From AV69 sp963742315 (GTDB taxonomy: Bacteria; Verrucomicrobiota; Verrucomicrobiia; Chthoniobacterales; UBA10450), in contig CAVULE010000004.1 in NCBI GenBank assembly GCA_963742315.1, positions 118,306 through 182,305 on the forward strand: 64,000 nucleotides of DNA, in the 5' to 3' direction. A program made the position numbers and the translations under genes. The notes under the pieces are model-generated. The model was not told where the DNA came from. It did not search any database and worked only from the letters and a program-made list of their open reading frames with translations. Shown here one piece after another: positions 50,564 to 59,262 of this stretch (position 1 is the stretch's first letter; every line of letters begins with the position of its first letter).

Positions 50564-51808
50564 ATGTTTTCTGAAACGATCGAATTGCGCGGCCACATCA
50601 TCGATTCACTCATTTTGCCGAAGGTGCTCGATGAGATTCTAAAGGGTGGTGGGAATTTTAAAATCGCGCAGGTCAAAATCGGACAACAGCGCGCCGATCA
50701 AAGCTTTGCGCGCATTGAAGTGTCGGCGGAATCGGGTGATGCGCTCGACGATCTGATTCTGCGTTTGCGGCAACATGGAGCGGAGGTGGCGGAGAAAGGC
50801 GACGCGCAACTCGCGGCCGCGCCGGCCGACGGAATTTTTCCAAAGGATTTTTATGTCACGACAAATCGACAGACGTTCGTGCGCATTGGCGGCAAGGAAT
50901 TGGAAGTTCGTGCGCCGATGCTGGACAGCGCGATCATGATCGATCGGAGCAAAGAAAGAGCGAGGACGGTGCGCTTCGCCGACGTGCGCAAGGGAATGGA
51001 GATCGTGGTCGGACATCAAGGGGTGCGGGTGGTTCCGGCCCAGCGCGCGACTTCAGGCACGGATGTTTTTCAATTATTAAACACGAACATTTCGGCCGAG
51101 CGCCCAAAAGGAGTCTTGATTCGTGAAATCGCGCGCGAATTAGAGGAAGCGCGAAAGGCAGGCGGCAAAATCTTGATCGTGACCGGTGCTTCGGTCGTGC
51201 ACACTGGCGCGGCCGAATATCTGGTGGAGATGATCAACGGTGGCTACGTCGATCTCATCATCTCCGGAAATGCCCTCGCCGTTTACGATATTGAAAGCGC
51301 TCTTTTCGGGACAGCGTTGGGGCTAAATCTCGAACGCGACGGCTTGTCCGAAAGCGGTCATGAAAATCACCTCCGGGCGATCAACGTTGTGCGTGCGGCG
51401 GGTGGAATTGCGCCGGCAGTGGAGGCGGGAACGCTAACCCGTGGCATCATGCATGCCTGCGTAAAACAGAAGGTGGATCTTCTTCTCACCGGATCGATTC
51501 GCGATGATGGACCATTACCGGAGGTAGTGACGGATTCGATGGAAGCACAACGGCTGATTCGTGAAAAAATCGGAGACGTAAGGCTGGCCTTATTGATGGG
51601 AACAATGTTTCATTCGATCGCAGTGGCGAATCTGCTGCCGGGGAGTGTGAAGACTCTCGCGGTCGATATTAATCCCGCGGTGGTGGCGAAATTGACCGAC
51701 CAACAGACGTTTCGCGCGCTCGGATTGGTAACCGATATCGAGCCTTTCATGCGGGAGTTAACCGAATGTCTCAAGACATTGCGTGAGGGCGCGAGAATCT
51801 CGCGCTAG
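50564..51808 (+). CDS. Ornithine cyclodeaminase of the LOR/SDH-like (TIGR00300) family
   Basis: A 414-residue protein matching the conserved family called LOR/SDH-like or TIGR00300, of which cyanobacterial AgrE C-terminal and archaeal members convert ornithine to proline and ammonia. The start MFSETIELRGHIIDSLILPK leads into a small N-terminal domain. A middle part has FPKDFYVTTNRQTFVRIGGK. A C-terminal nucleotide-binding domain follows (KILIVTGASVVHTGAAEYLV, LIISGNALAVYDIESALFGT). SGHENHLRAINVVRAAGGI is a family hallmark. It is 8 bases before the arginine dihydrolase gene, so the two act in sequence. The assignment is from family memory; the product could differ in detail. Confidence 0.85.
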   Translation: MFSETIELRGHIIDSLILPKVLDEILKGGGNFKIAQVKIGQQRADQSFARIEVSAESGDALDDLILRLRQHGAEVAEKGDAQLAAAPADGIFPKDFYVTTNRQTFVRIGGKELEVRAPMLDSAIMIDRSKERARTVRFADVRKGMEIVVGHQGVRVVPAQRATSGTDVFQLLNTNISAERPKGVLIREIARELEEARKAGGKILIVTGASVVHTGAAEYLVEMINGGYVDLIISGNALAVYDIESALFGTALGLNLERDGLSESGHENHLRAINVVRAAGGIAPAVEAGTLTRGIMHACVKQKVDLLLTGSIRDDGPLPEVVTDSMEAQRLIREKIGDVRLALLMGTMFHSIAVANLLPGSVKTLAVDINPAVVAKLTDQQTFRALGLVTDIEPFMRELTECLKTLREGARISR

Positions 51809-51816
51809 AAATTCTT

Positions 51817-52623
51817 ATGCGCGAATTACTTTTGTGCGCGCCGGATTACTACGGCATCGAGTACGAGATCAATCCTTGGATGAGTCGCGCCCGTGGCGCC
51901 AAAACCGATCTGGCGAAAGCGCAATGGCAGGGGTTGCACAAGACGCTCACCTCCCTCGAGGCGAAGGTCGAGCTGGTGCCGCCACAACCGAAACTGCCCG
52001 ACATGGTATTCACTGCCAACGCCGGGCTCACCGTCGGCAAGAAATTTATCCCTAGTAATTTCCGCCATCAGGAACGGGCCGGTGAAGCACCTCATTTCGT
52101 GCGTTGGATGGAAGAGCACGGCTACGAAATCCTTCGGCTGCCAGAAAACCTATATTTCGAAGGCGAAGGCGACGCGCTCTTTGCCGGCGACGCGCTTTTT
52201 TGCGGTTACAAATTCCGCAGCGATATTCAATCGCATCGCGCGGTCGCGGACATGCTTGGCTGCCTCGTCATCTCGGTCGAGCTGGTCGACCCGCGTTTTT
52301 ACCATCTCGACACCTGCTTTTGTCCGCTGCCCGATGGCAGCGCTTTCTGGTTTCCAAATGCGTTTGACGAATACGGTCAGCGCGCGATTCGCGCTCACGT
52401 GCCCGAGCTCATCGATGTCGATGAAGACGAAGCGAAGCATTTTTCCTGCAACGCCGTCGTGCTTGAGCGCGACATCGTGCTGCCGGAGGGCGCCCCAAAT
52501 CTCGTTAAATCGCTAACGAGTCGTGGCTACCAATGTCGCGAGCTGCCAATGTCGGAATTCATTAAAGCCGGTGGCGCCTGCAAATGTCTGACCATGTTCC
52601 TGCCGCAACGGGAAAGTGTTTAA
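51817..52623 (+). CDS. Arginine dihydrolase-like amidinotransferase-fold enzyme (ArgZ/AgrE N-terminal type)
   Basis: A 268-residue enzyme of the guanidine-modifying superfamily. Conserved sites: MVFTANAGL with Asn68 (Asn here is linked to dihydrolase rather than deiminase activity), FEGEGDALFAG with Asp119, YHLDTCFCPL with His163, and GGACKCLTM with Cys257 as the probable nucleophile. Arginine dihydrolase converts arginine to ornithine, CO2 and two ammonia. The length equals the N-terminal part of cyanobacterial AgrE/ArgZ, and the partner cyclodeaminase is the gene just upstream. A dimethylarginine hydrolase role is the main alternative. Confidence 0.85.
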   Translation: MRELLLCAPDYYGIEYEINPWMSRARGAKTDLAKAQWQGLHKTLTSLEAKVELVPPQPKLPDMVFTANAGLTVGKKFIPSNFRHQERAGEAPHFVRWMEEHGYEILRLPENLYFEGEGDALFAGDALFCGYKFRSDIQSHRAVADMLGCLVISVELVDPRFYHLDTCFCPLPDGSAFWFPNAFDEYGQRAIRAHVPELIDVDEDEAKHFSCNAVVLERDIVLPEGAPNLVKSLTSRGYQCRELPMSEFIKAGGACKCLTMFLPQRESV

Positions 52624-52789
52624 GTTTTAAATAGCGAAGGCGGATTGCGACTCGCACTCCATTGGACCTAGCTAAGTGGCGGCACCACTGGCATTGTTCA
52701 GGCCGCCGGATACATTGAGAAGGAGCTCCTGAAAATCGAGGCATTGTGCAAGAGCGATTGCCAACTTGTAGACAAGAGTAAAAGTTTAG

Positions 52790-53461
52790 ATGAGCCGCAC
52801 CGCACAAGTGATAATTACGAGATATTCTCCAGCACTTATGTCGATCGTCGCCGGATTCAGCGCGATGTCGGGCAAAGCAGACGACAACATTCCGCCACGT
52901 TTTAACTTTGATCGTTATTTAGCGATGGTGGACCATTCGCCATTCGCAATCGCCACAGCGGTGGCTTTGCCTGTGGCAACGCCCGATTTCGCCAAGGACC
53001 TTTACGTGGCCAATGCCGCGCGTTCGCCCGAAGGTGATATGGTTACCATTGCTTCGAGTTCGGATCAGAATTTCAAAAAATACCTTACTACCAGAGAGCC
53101 CGTGGACGGCTACAGCATTGCCAGCATTGAATGGTCAGATCGGATCGGCGCCACAAAAGTGACGATTAGCAACGACGGAAAATTTGCAACCCTCACCTTT
53201 AATCAAGCGCTTCTGTCACAACGAGCGGCGCCCAACGTCCCGCCAGCTCTTGATCAATTGCCCCAAAGTGTGCCTTTGCTGCCGTCTTCAGTCCCAATTC
53301 AGGCGCCTGGTGACCGCGTGCCTAACAAGAATCAGCAAAAGCCGGGAGCAGCTGCGGTAAGTCGGCCAAACCCACAGCAGCAGCAGCAGCTGCAGCGGCG
53401 GCAAAAGGAAGAAAGGTTGGAGAAGTGGCGTAAGCGACAGGCTGATTCCGAACGACCCTAG
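52790..53461 (+). CDS. Exported hypothetical protein
   Basis: Protein of up to 223 residues (a start at 52838, MSIVAGFSAMSGKADD, gives 207). A hydrophobic N-terminal stretch suggests export. The central domain (FNFDRYLAMVDHSPFAIATA, then YVANAARSPEGDMVTIAS and DGYSIASIEWSDRIGATKVT) is a beta-rich unit I have the impression is common in Verrucomicrobiota, but no function is known. The C-terminus is low-complexity, proline- and glutamine-rich with a QQQQQ run and basic residues. The gap before it (52624-52789) holds no recognisable element. A strong hairpin terminator lies downstream at 53626. Confidence 0.7.
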   Translation: MSRTAQVIITRYSPALMSIVAGFSAMSGKADDNIPPRFNFDRYLAMVDHSPFAIATAVALPVATPDFAKDLYVANAARSPEGDMVTIASSSDQNFKKYLTTREPVDGYSIASIEWSDRIGATKVTISNDGKFATLTFNQALLSQRAAPNVPPALDQLPQSVPLLPSSVPIQAPGDRVPNKNQQKPGAAAVSRPNPQQQQQLQRRQKEERLEKWRKRQADSERP

Positions 53462-53625
53462 CGCCAACGCAGCGTGTGAAAAGTGTGCCAATTGGCGTTG
53501 GACGTTCGGCGTTTTGTTTCTTTGAATTTTCGTTCGCTGACCGTCGCTGAACAATGCGTCCCGAAAGCTTTCGGGGCCACTACATAGAAGACACGTTCGG
53601 CGAAACGGCTTGTAAATCATGAAAC

Positions 53626-53659
53626 AAAAGCCGCCACGCGGTGACGCGTGACGGCTTTT
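53626..53659. terminator. Bidirectional rho-independent-type terminator
   Basis: A 15-base stem (AAAAGCCGCCACGCG pairing with CGCGTGACGGCTTTT, one mismatch) around the loop GTGA, followed by T and preceded by A runs. It can serve the plus-strand hypothetical and the minus-strand beta-roll gene that converge on it. Confidence 0.85.
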
Positions 53660-53712
53660 TGTATCGAGATCGTCGATCTCGGGCCGGGGTTAACGATCGA
53701 GGCTACAGTCTA

Positions 53713-54991
53713 TTATTTGTTAGCGACTGTTCGCGGTGCGCGTTTATTTAATTCAAGTTGCGCACTCACCTTTTGGATTTGCGCGGCCTGCTCTTTGAGT
53801 TGGGCTGTCAGAACTTTCATCCCTTTCTGTTGCTGCGCGACAGTGGCTTGCAATTCCTCGACTTTCTTGTGCGCTTTGAGGAACTCGTTGAGCAGCATGT
53901 TGTTGATCTGCTCGTAGTGGACGGCAATAATTTCACCATCTTTGCCCCGCACCACGAGCCCGGGATCCACCTCGGCGACCTCCTCGGCGATCAAACCATA
54001 TTGTGTCATGCCTTTCCAGTCGCTGTTGAATTTGAAGGTTACTGGTTTGAACTGGTAGAGCGTTTCACTGGCCTTGTTCATCGGTGTAATGTCGTGTTTG
54101 AGCTTTCGGGACGACGTGTTGAAGACGCCCACGTTGTCAAATTTATCGACATATACTGGTACTTGGCTGCTGGGGTCGCTAACCGGTTCATTGAAGATGC
54201 TGCCGATGAAGCAGGTGTTATCAAGGGTAGCAAAAGGGCCTGCACCAGGTGCGCCGATCGCGATGCAGTGATTGACGCTTGCCGCCAAACCGGTGCCCGC
54301 CTCGTCACCAACAGCTACGTTGAAACTACCGGTCGTATTGGCGCGGAGCGCTTGGAAACCGATTGCGTTGTTGTTGCTGCCTGTTGTGTTGTTAAAGAGC
54401 GCTTGGACACCAGTGGCGATATTCAAGCCGCCAGTGGTGTTGCGAAAGAGCGTGTTAACCCCATTGGCCGTGTTAGCGTTGCCGGTGGTGTCGTTAGTAA
54501 GAGCGTTGACACCGGTGGCTGTATTTTGCGAGCCGGTCGTGTTGTGGAACAGCGCACTCGTGCCATTGGCCGTATTGTAACTGGCGGTGGTATTGCTAAA
54601 GAGCGCATTAACCCCAGTGGCCGTGTTTTGCGCGCCGATCGTGTTGCTGTTGAGCGCTTGCACGCCAGTGGCGGTGTTGAGCACGCCGGTGGTATTGCTA
54701 AAGAGCGCGCGAAAACCCTCCCCACTGTTGTAGTTGCCACTGGTGTTGTGAAACAGCGCCTGAAAACCAATAGCAGTGTTGTCGGCCCCGCTGGTCAGGC
54801 TAAAGAGCGCCGAAGTTCCCTCAGCCGTGTTGTTGCCGGCATAGCCGCCGTCCGGCGCCGGACTGACCGCCAGCGCCATTTGGCAAGGGGCAAAGCAGAC
54901 CAGCAGGAACACTAGCGAGCATGAGAAGCAAACTGCGTCGGAAACAGGAGTGGCAAATGGGACTTCTTACCGCAAGGGCGATTGCTTTCAT
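53713..54991 (-). pseudogene. Beta-roll S74-domain protein, copy 1, with a frameshifted signal peptide
   Basis: The main frame (53713-54912, 399 residues if a GTG start is used) contains about ten 17-residue repeats (NTATGVNALFSNTTASY type). A C-terminal S74 intramolecular chaperone domain (SSRKLKHDITPM, FKFNSDWKG, YGLIAEEVAEVDPGLV) and a coiled-coil tail follow. The paralogues start MKAI with a full signal peptide; the matching ATG here is at 54991. One extra base in the leader (CTCATGCTCGCTAGTGTTCC here, one base longer than in copy 2) puts that start out of frame. Translation might begin at the GTG at 54912, leaving a short hydrophobic leader (FLLVCFAPCQMALA). It may be inactive, phase-variable or an error. 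Confidence 0.78.
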
Positions 54992-55006
54992 TTAATAAAC
55001 CTTTCT

Positions 55007-55070
55007 TTTTCCAGGTGATTGGAACGGCGCGGTCAGATCTGAAGCAGGAGCGAAGAACCTACCTGGAAAA
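55007..55070. promoter_or_regulatory. Conserved inverted repeat in the 5' region of beta-roll copy 1
   Basis: TTTTCCAGGT (55007-55016) and ACCTGGAAAA (55061-55070) are perfect complements about 44 bases apart, just upstream of the ATG at 54991. The same element precedes all three paralogues, so it may be an operator or an mRNA structure. Confidence 0.6.
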
Positions 55071-55490
55071 GCGCCTCTCCCTGGTTCAGATCAATTTGTA
55101 GGGCCGAGTCTGACAGGCACCGCGCCAATTCGCCAAGGCTAAAATTCAAATACTTCACTGCACGCTCGCTGCAAGCTCGCGGGTCGTGTTAGCCATCTCT
55201 TGAACTCAGCCGCAGCACGAATCGTTTGGTGAATAGCGATCAGTGAACTGTGTCATCCCCAGCCCGAATGCTTTTCGAGACAACCGGTCCGTCACGAGCC
55301 GACATGTCACACTCAAATGATCGCGTCCTGAATGCTGCGGTTGAAGATTCCTCTCTTGGTTGACATGACATTAGGACGCGGGGGTTGCCTGTAATGTCTC
55401 ACACTGCTTCTACCGCAATGAGAAAGTGTTAAATGTTAAGCGGGAGCAAGCTTCTTCTCCTCCTAAAACTTAAAGCTTAAAATTTAAAGC
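55071..55490. repeat. Duplicated intergenic segment between beta-roll copies 1 and 2
   Basis: This stretch closely matches the segment at about 56921-57304 (shared CATCTCTTGAACTCAGCCGC, GACATGTCACACTCAAATGA and CGCGTCCTGAATGCTGCGGT). It belongs to a tandemly duplicated unit of roughly 1.8 kb consisting of one gene plus its upstream region. No gene was recognised inside. Confidence 0.75.
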
Positions 55491-56843
55491 TTACTTATTG
55501 CTGGCGACTGTTTCCGGCCCAGGTTTGCTCACTTCAAGCTGGACGCTCACTTTCTGGATTTGCGCGGCCTGCTCTTTGAGCTGGGCTGTGAGAACCTGCA
55601 TCCCCTTTTGCTGTTGCGCGACCGTTGACTTCAACTCTGCAATGTTCGCCTGCTGTTCCTCGACTTTCTTGTGCTCTTTGAGGAACTCATTGAGCAGCAT
55701 CGAGTTGATCTGCTCGTAGCGAACCGATTCTGGCTGCCCATCGGGATTGCGGCCCACGAGATCGGGATACACCTGAGCCACGTCCTCGGCTATCAGGCCG
55801 AAGGCAATGGTCTGCGTGGCATCATATTTCTTGTTGTAGCGGAAGCTTACCGGCTTCAGCGCGTAGAGCTTTTCGCTGGCTTTGTCCATCGGCTTGATGT
55901 CGTGCTTATACCGTCGCGAAGAGACATTGGCGCGTCCGAGTTTGCCACTACTATTCACAGTGACATTGTCTGGGTTAGTCCCGACTACCGGCTGGATGTT
56001 GCCATAGATTTCTTGTATGTAACAGGTGTGGCTCTCGCCGGCCACACCGGCACTTCCCTGGCCGATGTAGATATTATTACTGCCCGTGGTTTGATTGACG
56101 CCGGTTGCCGCACCAATAGCGGTGTTGAAGATGCCCGTACTGACGTTTTGGAGCGCCAGATCACCAACTGCTACGTTCGCGTTATTGGTTGCGTTCATGA
56201 GTGCTTTAAAGCCGACGGCGGTGTTGAACGGGCCAGTGGCGTTGTTAAAGAGCGCGAGCGCTCCAACGGCCGTGTTGCTATCGCCAGTGGTGTCGCGAAA
56301 AAGCGCATTTACGCCATTGGCCGTGTTTTGCGCGCCGGTGGTGTTGTTGGAAAGGGCATTGACACCGGTAGCTGTATTTTGCGAGCCGGTCGTGTTGTGG
56401 AACAGCGCACTCGTGCCATTGGCCGTATTGTAACTGGCGGTGGTATTGCTAAAGAGCGCATTAACCCCAGTGGCCGTGTTTTGCGCGCCGATCGTGTTGC
56501 TGTTGAGCGCTTGCACGCCTGTGGCGGTGTTGAAGACGCCGGTGGTATTGCTAAAGAGCGCGCGAAAACCCTCCCCACTGTTGTAGTTGCCACTGGTGTT
56601 GCTAAACAGCGCCTGAAAACCAATAGCAGTGTTGTCGGCCCCGCTGGTTAAGCTAAAGAGCGCCGAAGTTCCTTCAGCGGTGTTGTTGCCGGCATAGCCG
56701 CCGTCCGGCGCCGGGGTGACCGCCCGCGCCATTTGGCAAGGCGCAAAGCACACCAGCAGGAACACTAGCGGCATGAGGAGCAAACTGCATCGGAAACGGG
56801 AATGGCAAATGGGACTTCTTACACAGAGAACGATTGCTTTCAT
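55491..56843 (-). CDS. Exported beta-roll protein with S74 intramolecular chaperone domain, copy 2
   Basis: A 450-residue protein with intact signal peptide (CSLLLMPLVFLLVCFAP, cleaved near ARA). The passenger is about twelve tandem 17-residue repeats (NTAIGFQALFSNTSGNY, NTANGTSALFHNTTGSQ and so on), like the head repeats of trimeric adhesins but with a longer period. The S74 domain (SSRRYKHDIKPMDKASEKLY, FGLIAEDVAQVYPDL, RYEQINSMLLNEFLKEHK) normally trims itself after helping trimer assembly. A C-terminal coiled coil (LKSTVAQQQKGMQVLTAQLK) follows. It is probably a trimeric surface fibre or adhesin. It is preceded by the same inverted repeat as its paralogues. Confidence 0.88.
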   Translation of the reverse strand: MKAIVLCVRSPICHSRFRCSLLLMPLVFLLVCFAPCQMARAVTPAPDGGYAGNNTAEGTSALFSLTSGADNTAIGFQALFSNTSGNYNSGEGFRALFSNTTGVFNTATGVQALNSNTIGAQNTATGVNALFSNTTASYNTANGTSALFHNTTGSQNTATGVNALSNNTTGAQNTANGVNALFRDTTGDSNTAVGALALFNNATGPFNTAVGFKALMNATNNANVAVGDLALQNVSTGIFNTAIGAATGVNQTTGSNNIYIGQGSAGVAGESHTCYIQEIYGNIQPVVGTNPDNVTVNSSGKLGRANVSSRRYKHDIKPMDKASEKLYALKPVSFRYNKKYDATQTIAFGLIAEDVAQVYPDLVGRNPDGQPESVRYEQINSMLLNEFLKEHKKVEEQQANIAELKSTVAQQQKGMQVLTAQLKEQAAQIQKVSVQLEVSKPGPETVASNK

Positions 56844-56857
56844 TTAATAAACCTTTC

Positions 56858-56920
56858 TTTCCAGGTGATTGGAACGGCGCGGTCAGATCTGAAGCAGGAG
56901 CGAAGAACCTACCTGGAAAA
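56858..56920. promoter_or_regulatory. Conserved inverted repeat in the 5' region of beta-roll copy 2
   Basis: TTTCCAGGT (56858-56866) and ACCTGGAAAA (56911-56920) repeat the arrangement seen upstream of copies 1 and 3. The sequence between the arms (GGCGCGGTCAGATCTGAAGC) is also conserved. Confidence 0.6.
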
Positions 56921-57304
56921 AGGTCCTTGCCTGGTTTAGATCAATTCGTGGCGCGAGCTTGGGAACAATTCGCCGATTTGCCAAGGCTAAAATTCAAATA
57001 CTTCACGGCACGCTCGCGGGTCGTGTTAGCCATCTCTTGAACTCAGCCGCGGCATAGCGATCAGTGAACTGTGTCATCCCGAGCCCGAATGCTTTCGAGA
57101 CGAGCGATCGGTCACAAGCTGACATGTCACACTCAAATGATCGCGTCCTGAATGCTGCGGTTGAAGATTCCTCTCTTGGTTGACATGAAATTAGGACGCG
57201 GGGTGCCTGTAATGTCTCACCCTGCTTCTACCGCAACGAGAAAGTGTTAAGTGTTAAGCGGGAGCTTCTTCTCCTCCTAAAACTTAAAGCTTAAGATTTA
57301 AAGC
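56921..57304. repeat. Duplicated intergenic segment between beta-roll copies 2 and 3
   Basis: Near-copy of 55071-55490 with small indels, ending in the AT-rich tail of copy 3 (ACTTAAAGCTTAAGATTTAA). No coding potential seen. Confidence 0.75.
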
Positions 57305-58903
57305 TTACTTATTGCTGGCGACTGTTTCCGGCCCAGGTTTGCTCACTTCAAGCTGGACGCTCACTTTCTGGATTTGCGCGGCCTGCTCTTTGAGCTGGGC
57401 CGTGAGAACCTCCATTCCTTTTTGCTGCTGAGCGACGATCGCCGCCTGCTTCGCCATTTGGGACTTTAGTTGGGTGATGTTGGTCTGTTGTTCCTCGACT
57501 TTCTTGTGCTCTTTCAGGAACTCGTTGAGCAACATCGCGTTCACCTGCTCGTAGCGCACAGTCATAACCTCGCCATTTTTATCGCGCACCACGAGGTCCG
57601 GATTCACTTCCGCCACTTCCTCAGCGATTAAACCAAATTCTGGCGTGGGCCTGCTTTTTTTGTCGTAATTATACTGAAACGTTACCGGCCTAAGCGCCAG
57701 AATGACTTCGCTGGCCTTGTCCATAGGTTTAATCTCTTTCTTGAACCGTCGCGAGGAGGACACCGTGCCCAACTTTCCGTCAGCATCGACGAACACAGGA
57801 GCGGCAGTGCCCGAGGCAACATTCGCACCGGAGATGTTGCCGATATAGCAGGCGTTGTCTACCTCGCCAAGAGCACTGTCCACACCAGACACGCCCTGGC
57901 CGATTGCAATAATGTTACTGTGCGTGGTGATGCCTTTGCCTGCTGAATCACCGATCGCTACGTTTCCAGCGCCGCTTACGTTGTCAGCGAGCGCGTTAAA
58001 GCCGACGGCGCTGTTTGAATCGCCATCAGTATTGCTGAAGAGTGCCGCAGCGCCAACGGCCGTGTTGGTGTTTCCAAGGGCGTTTCCGGTTGAATCATTG
58101 TTTGCGAGCGCGAGATCGCCCACGGCTGTGTTTTCACCGCCGTGGATATTGTGGAAAAGCGCGCTCTCGCCAAGAGCGTTATTGCCGTCCCCGTCCACGT
58201 TAGCAGAGAGCGCATTAGCGCCGACGGCATTGGTGAATTCCCCGGTCGTGTTGCTAAAGAGCGCGTGGTAACCGCTGGCGGTGTTGTTGCGGCCGGTGTT
58301 GTTATTGAAAAGCGCTTGCACACCGGTGGCGGTATTCAAGCCGCCAGTGGTGTTACGAAAAAGCGCGTTTACACCATTGGCCGTGTTAGCGTTGCCGGTG
58401 CTGTTGTTAGAAAGGGCATTGACACCGGTAGCTGTATTTTGCGAGCCGGTCGTGTTGTGGAACAGCGCACTCGTGCCATTGGCCGTATTGTAACTGGCGG
58501 TGGTATTGCTAAAGAGCGCATTAACCCCAGTGGCCGTGTTTTGCGCGCCGATCGTGTTGCTGTTGAGCGCTTGCACGCCAGTGGCGGTGTTGAGCACGCC
58601 GGTGGTATTGCTAAAGAGCGCGCGAAAACCCTCACCGCTGTTGTAAGTGCCACTGGTGTTGCGAAACAGCGCCTGAAAACCAATAGCAGTGTTGTCGGCC
58701 CCGCTGGTTAAGCTAAAGAGCGCCGAAGTTCCCTCCGCGGTGTTGTTGCCGGCATAACCGCCGTCCGGCGCCGGACTGACCGCCAGCGCCATTTGGCAAG
58801 GGGCAAAGCAGACCAGCAGGAACGATAGCGAGATGAGAAGCAAACTGCGTCGGAAACACGACTGGCAAAGGGGACTTCTTACCGCAAGGGCGATTGCTTT
58901 CAT
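57305..58903 (-). CDS. Exported beta-roll protein with S74 intramolecular chaperone domain, copy 3
   Basis: The longest paralogue (532 residues). The signal peptide is RRSLLLISLSFLLVCFAP with cleavage near ALA. About fifteen 17-residue repeats follow, including a longer unit (NTAVGDLALANNDSTGNALG). The S74 domain has SSRRFKKEIKPMDKASEVI and FGLIAEEVAEVNPDLV, and the coiled-coil tail contains LKSQMAKQAAIVAQQQKGM. The first eight repeats are nearly identical to those of copies 1 and 2, while later repeats differ, suggesting repeat gain and loss in the distal part. It is transcribed first in the array. Likely surface-exposed; the ligand is unknown. Confidence 0.88.
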   Translation of the reverse strand: MKAIALAVRSPLCQSCFRRSLLLISLSFLLVCFAPCQMALAVSPAPDGGYAGNNTAEGTSALFSLTSGADNTAIGFQALFRNTSGTYNSGEGFRALFSNTTGVLNTATGVQALNSNTIGAQNTATGVNALFSNTTASYNTANGTSALFHNTTGSQNTATGVNALSNNSTGNANTANGVNALFRNTTGGLNTATGVQALFNNNTGRNNTASGYHALFSNTTGEFTNAVGANALSANVDGDGNNALGESALFHNIHGGENTAVGDLALANNDSTGNALGNTNTAVGAAALFSNTDGDSNSAVGFNALADNVSGAGNVAIGDSAGKGITTHSNIIAIGQGVSGVDSALGEVDNACYIGNISGANVASGTAAPVFVDADGKLGTVSSSRRFKKEIKPMDKASEVILALRPVTFQYNYDKKSRPTPEFGLIAEEVAEVNPDLVVRDKNGEVMTVRYEQVNAMLLNEFLKEHKKVEEQQTNITQLKSQMAKQAAIVAQQQKGMEVLTAQLKEQAAQIQKVSVQLEVSKPGPETVASNK

Positions 58904-58918
58904 TTAATAAAACTCTCT

Positions 58919-58982
58919 TTTTCCAGGTGATTAGAACGGCGCGGTCAGATCTGAAGCAGGAGCGAAGAACCTACCTGGAAAA
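58919..58982. promoter_or_regulatory. Conserved inverted repeat in the 5' region of beta-roll copy 3
   Basis: TTTTCCAGGT (58919-58928) and ACCTGGAAAA (58973-58982). The rest of the gap to 59179 only partly resembles the other upstream regions and shows no gene. Confidence 0.6.
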
Positions 58983-59179
58983 GCGCCTCTCCCTAGTTCA
59001 GATCAATTTGTTGGCCCGAGTCTGACAGGCACCGCGCCAATTTAGCGAGACCAAATCTTTTCTGCCCGCTCGCGGGTGGTGTTAGCTATCTGCTGAACCA
59101 GGGGATGATTGGAGTGGCGGATTATTGGGATAGTGATCGCTCCGTCTCAGCATCACGGAACTTATTGTAATCAAGCGAT

Positions 59180-59262
59180 GTCGTCCCGAGCGGAGTCGAG
59201 GGATCCCGCGGAAGTTACCTTAAAGGTTTCGCCACGGGATCCTTCGACTTCGCTCGGGATGC
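59180..59262. repeat. Family B palindromic repeat, copy B7; encodes the PolX C-terminal tail
   Basis: GTCGTCCCGAGCGGAGTCGA at the left and TCGACTTCGCTCGGGATGCC at the right, centred on TACCTTAAAGGT. The polX frame reads into it on the minus strand for 15 codons (SRAKSKDPVAKPLR) and stops at a TAA inside the repeat. Confidence 0.88.

Noticed and set aside
50382..50564. N-terminal extension of the small 50241-50381 gene
   Set aside because: It translates repeat A5 and has no family likeness.
53758..56651. Long plus-strand open frames of 385 and 326 codons opposite the beta-roll genes
   Set aside because: They mirror the 51-base coding repeats and have no start signals or family features. The minus-strand genes have signal peptides and S74 domains.
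57855..58711. Plus-strand open frames opposite beta-roll copy 3
   Set aside because: Same repeat-mirror effect as in the other two copies.
53713..58903. CRISPR-like array suggested by the regular 51-base periodicity
   Set aside because: The period is fully coding (17 residues), repeats are contiguous without unique spacers, and no cas genes are present.
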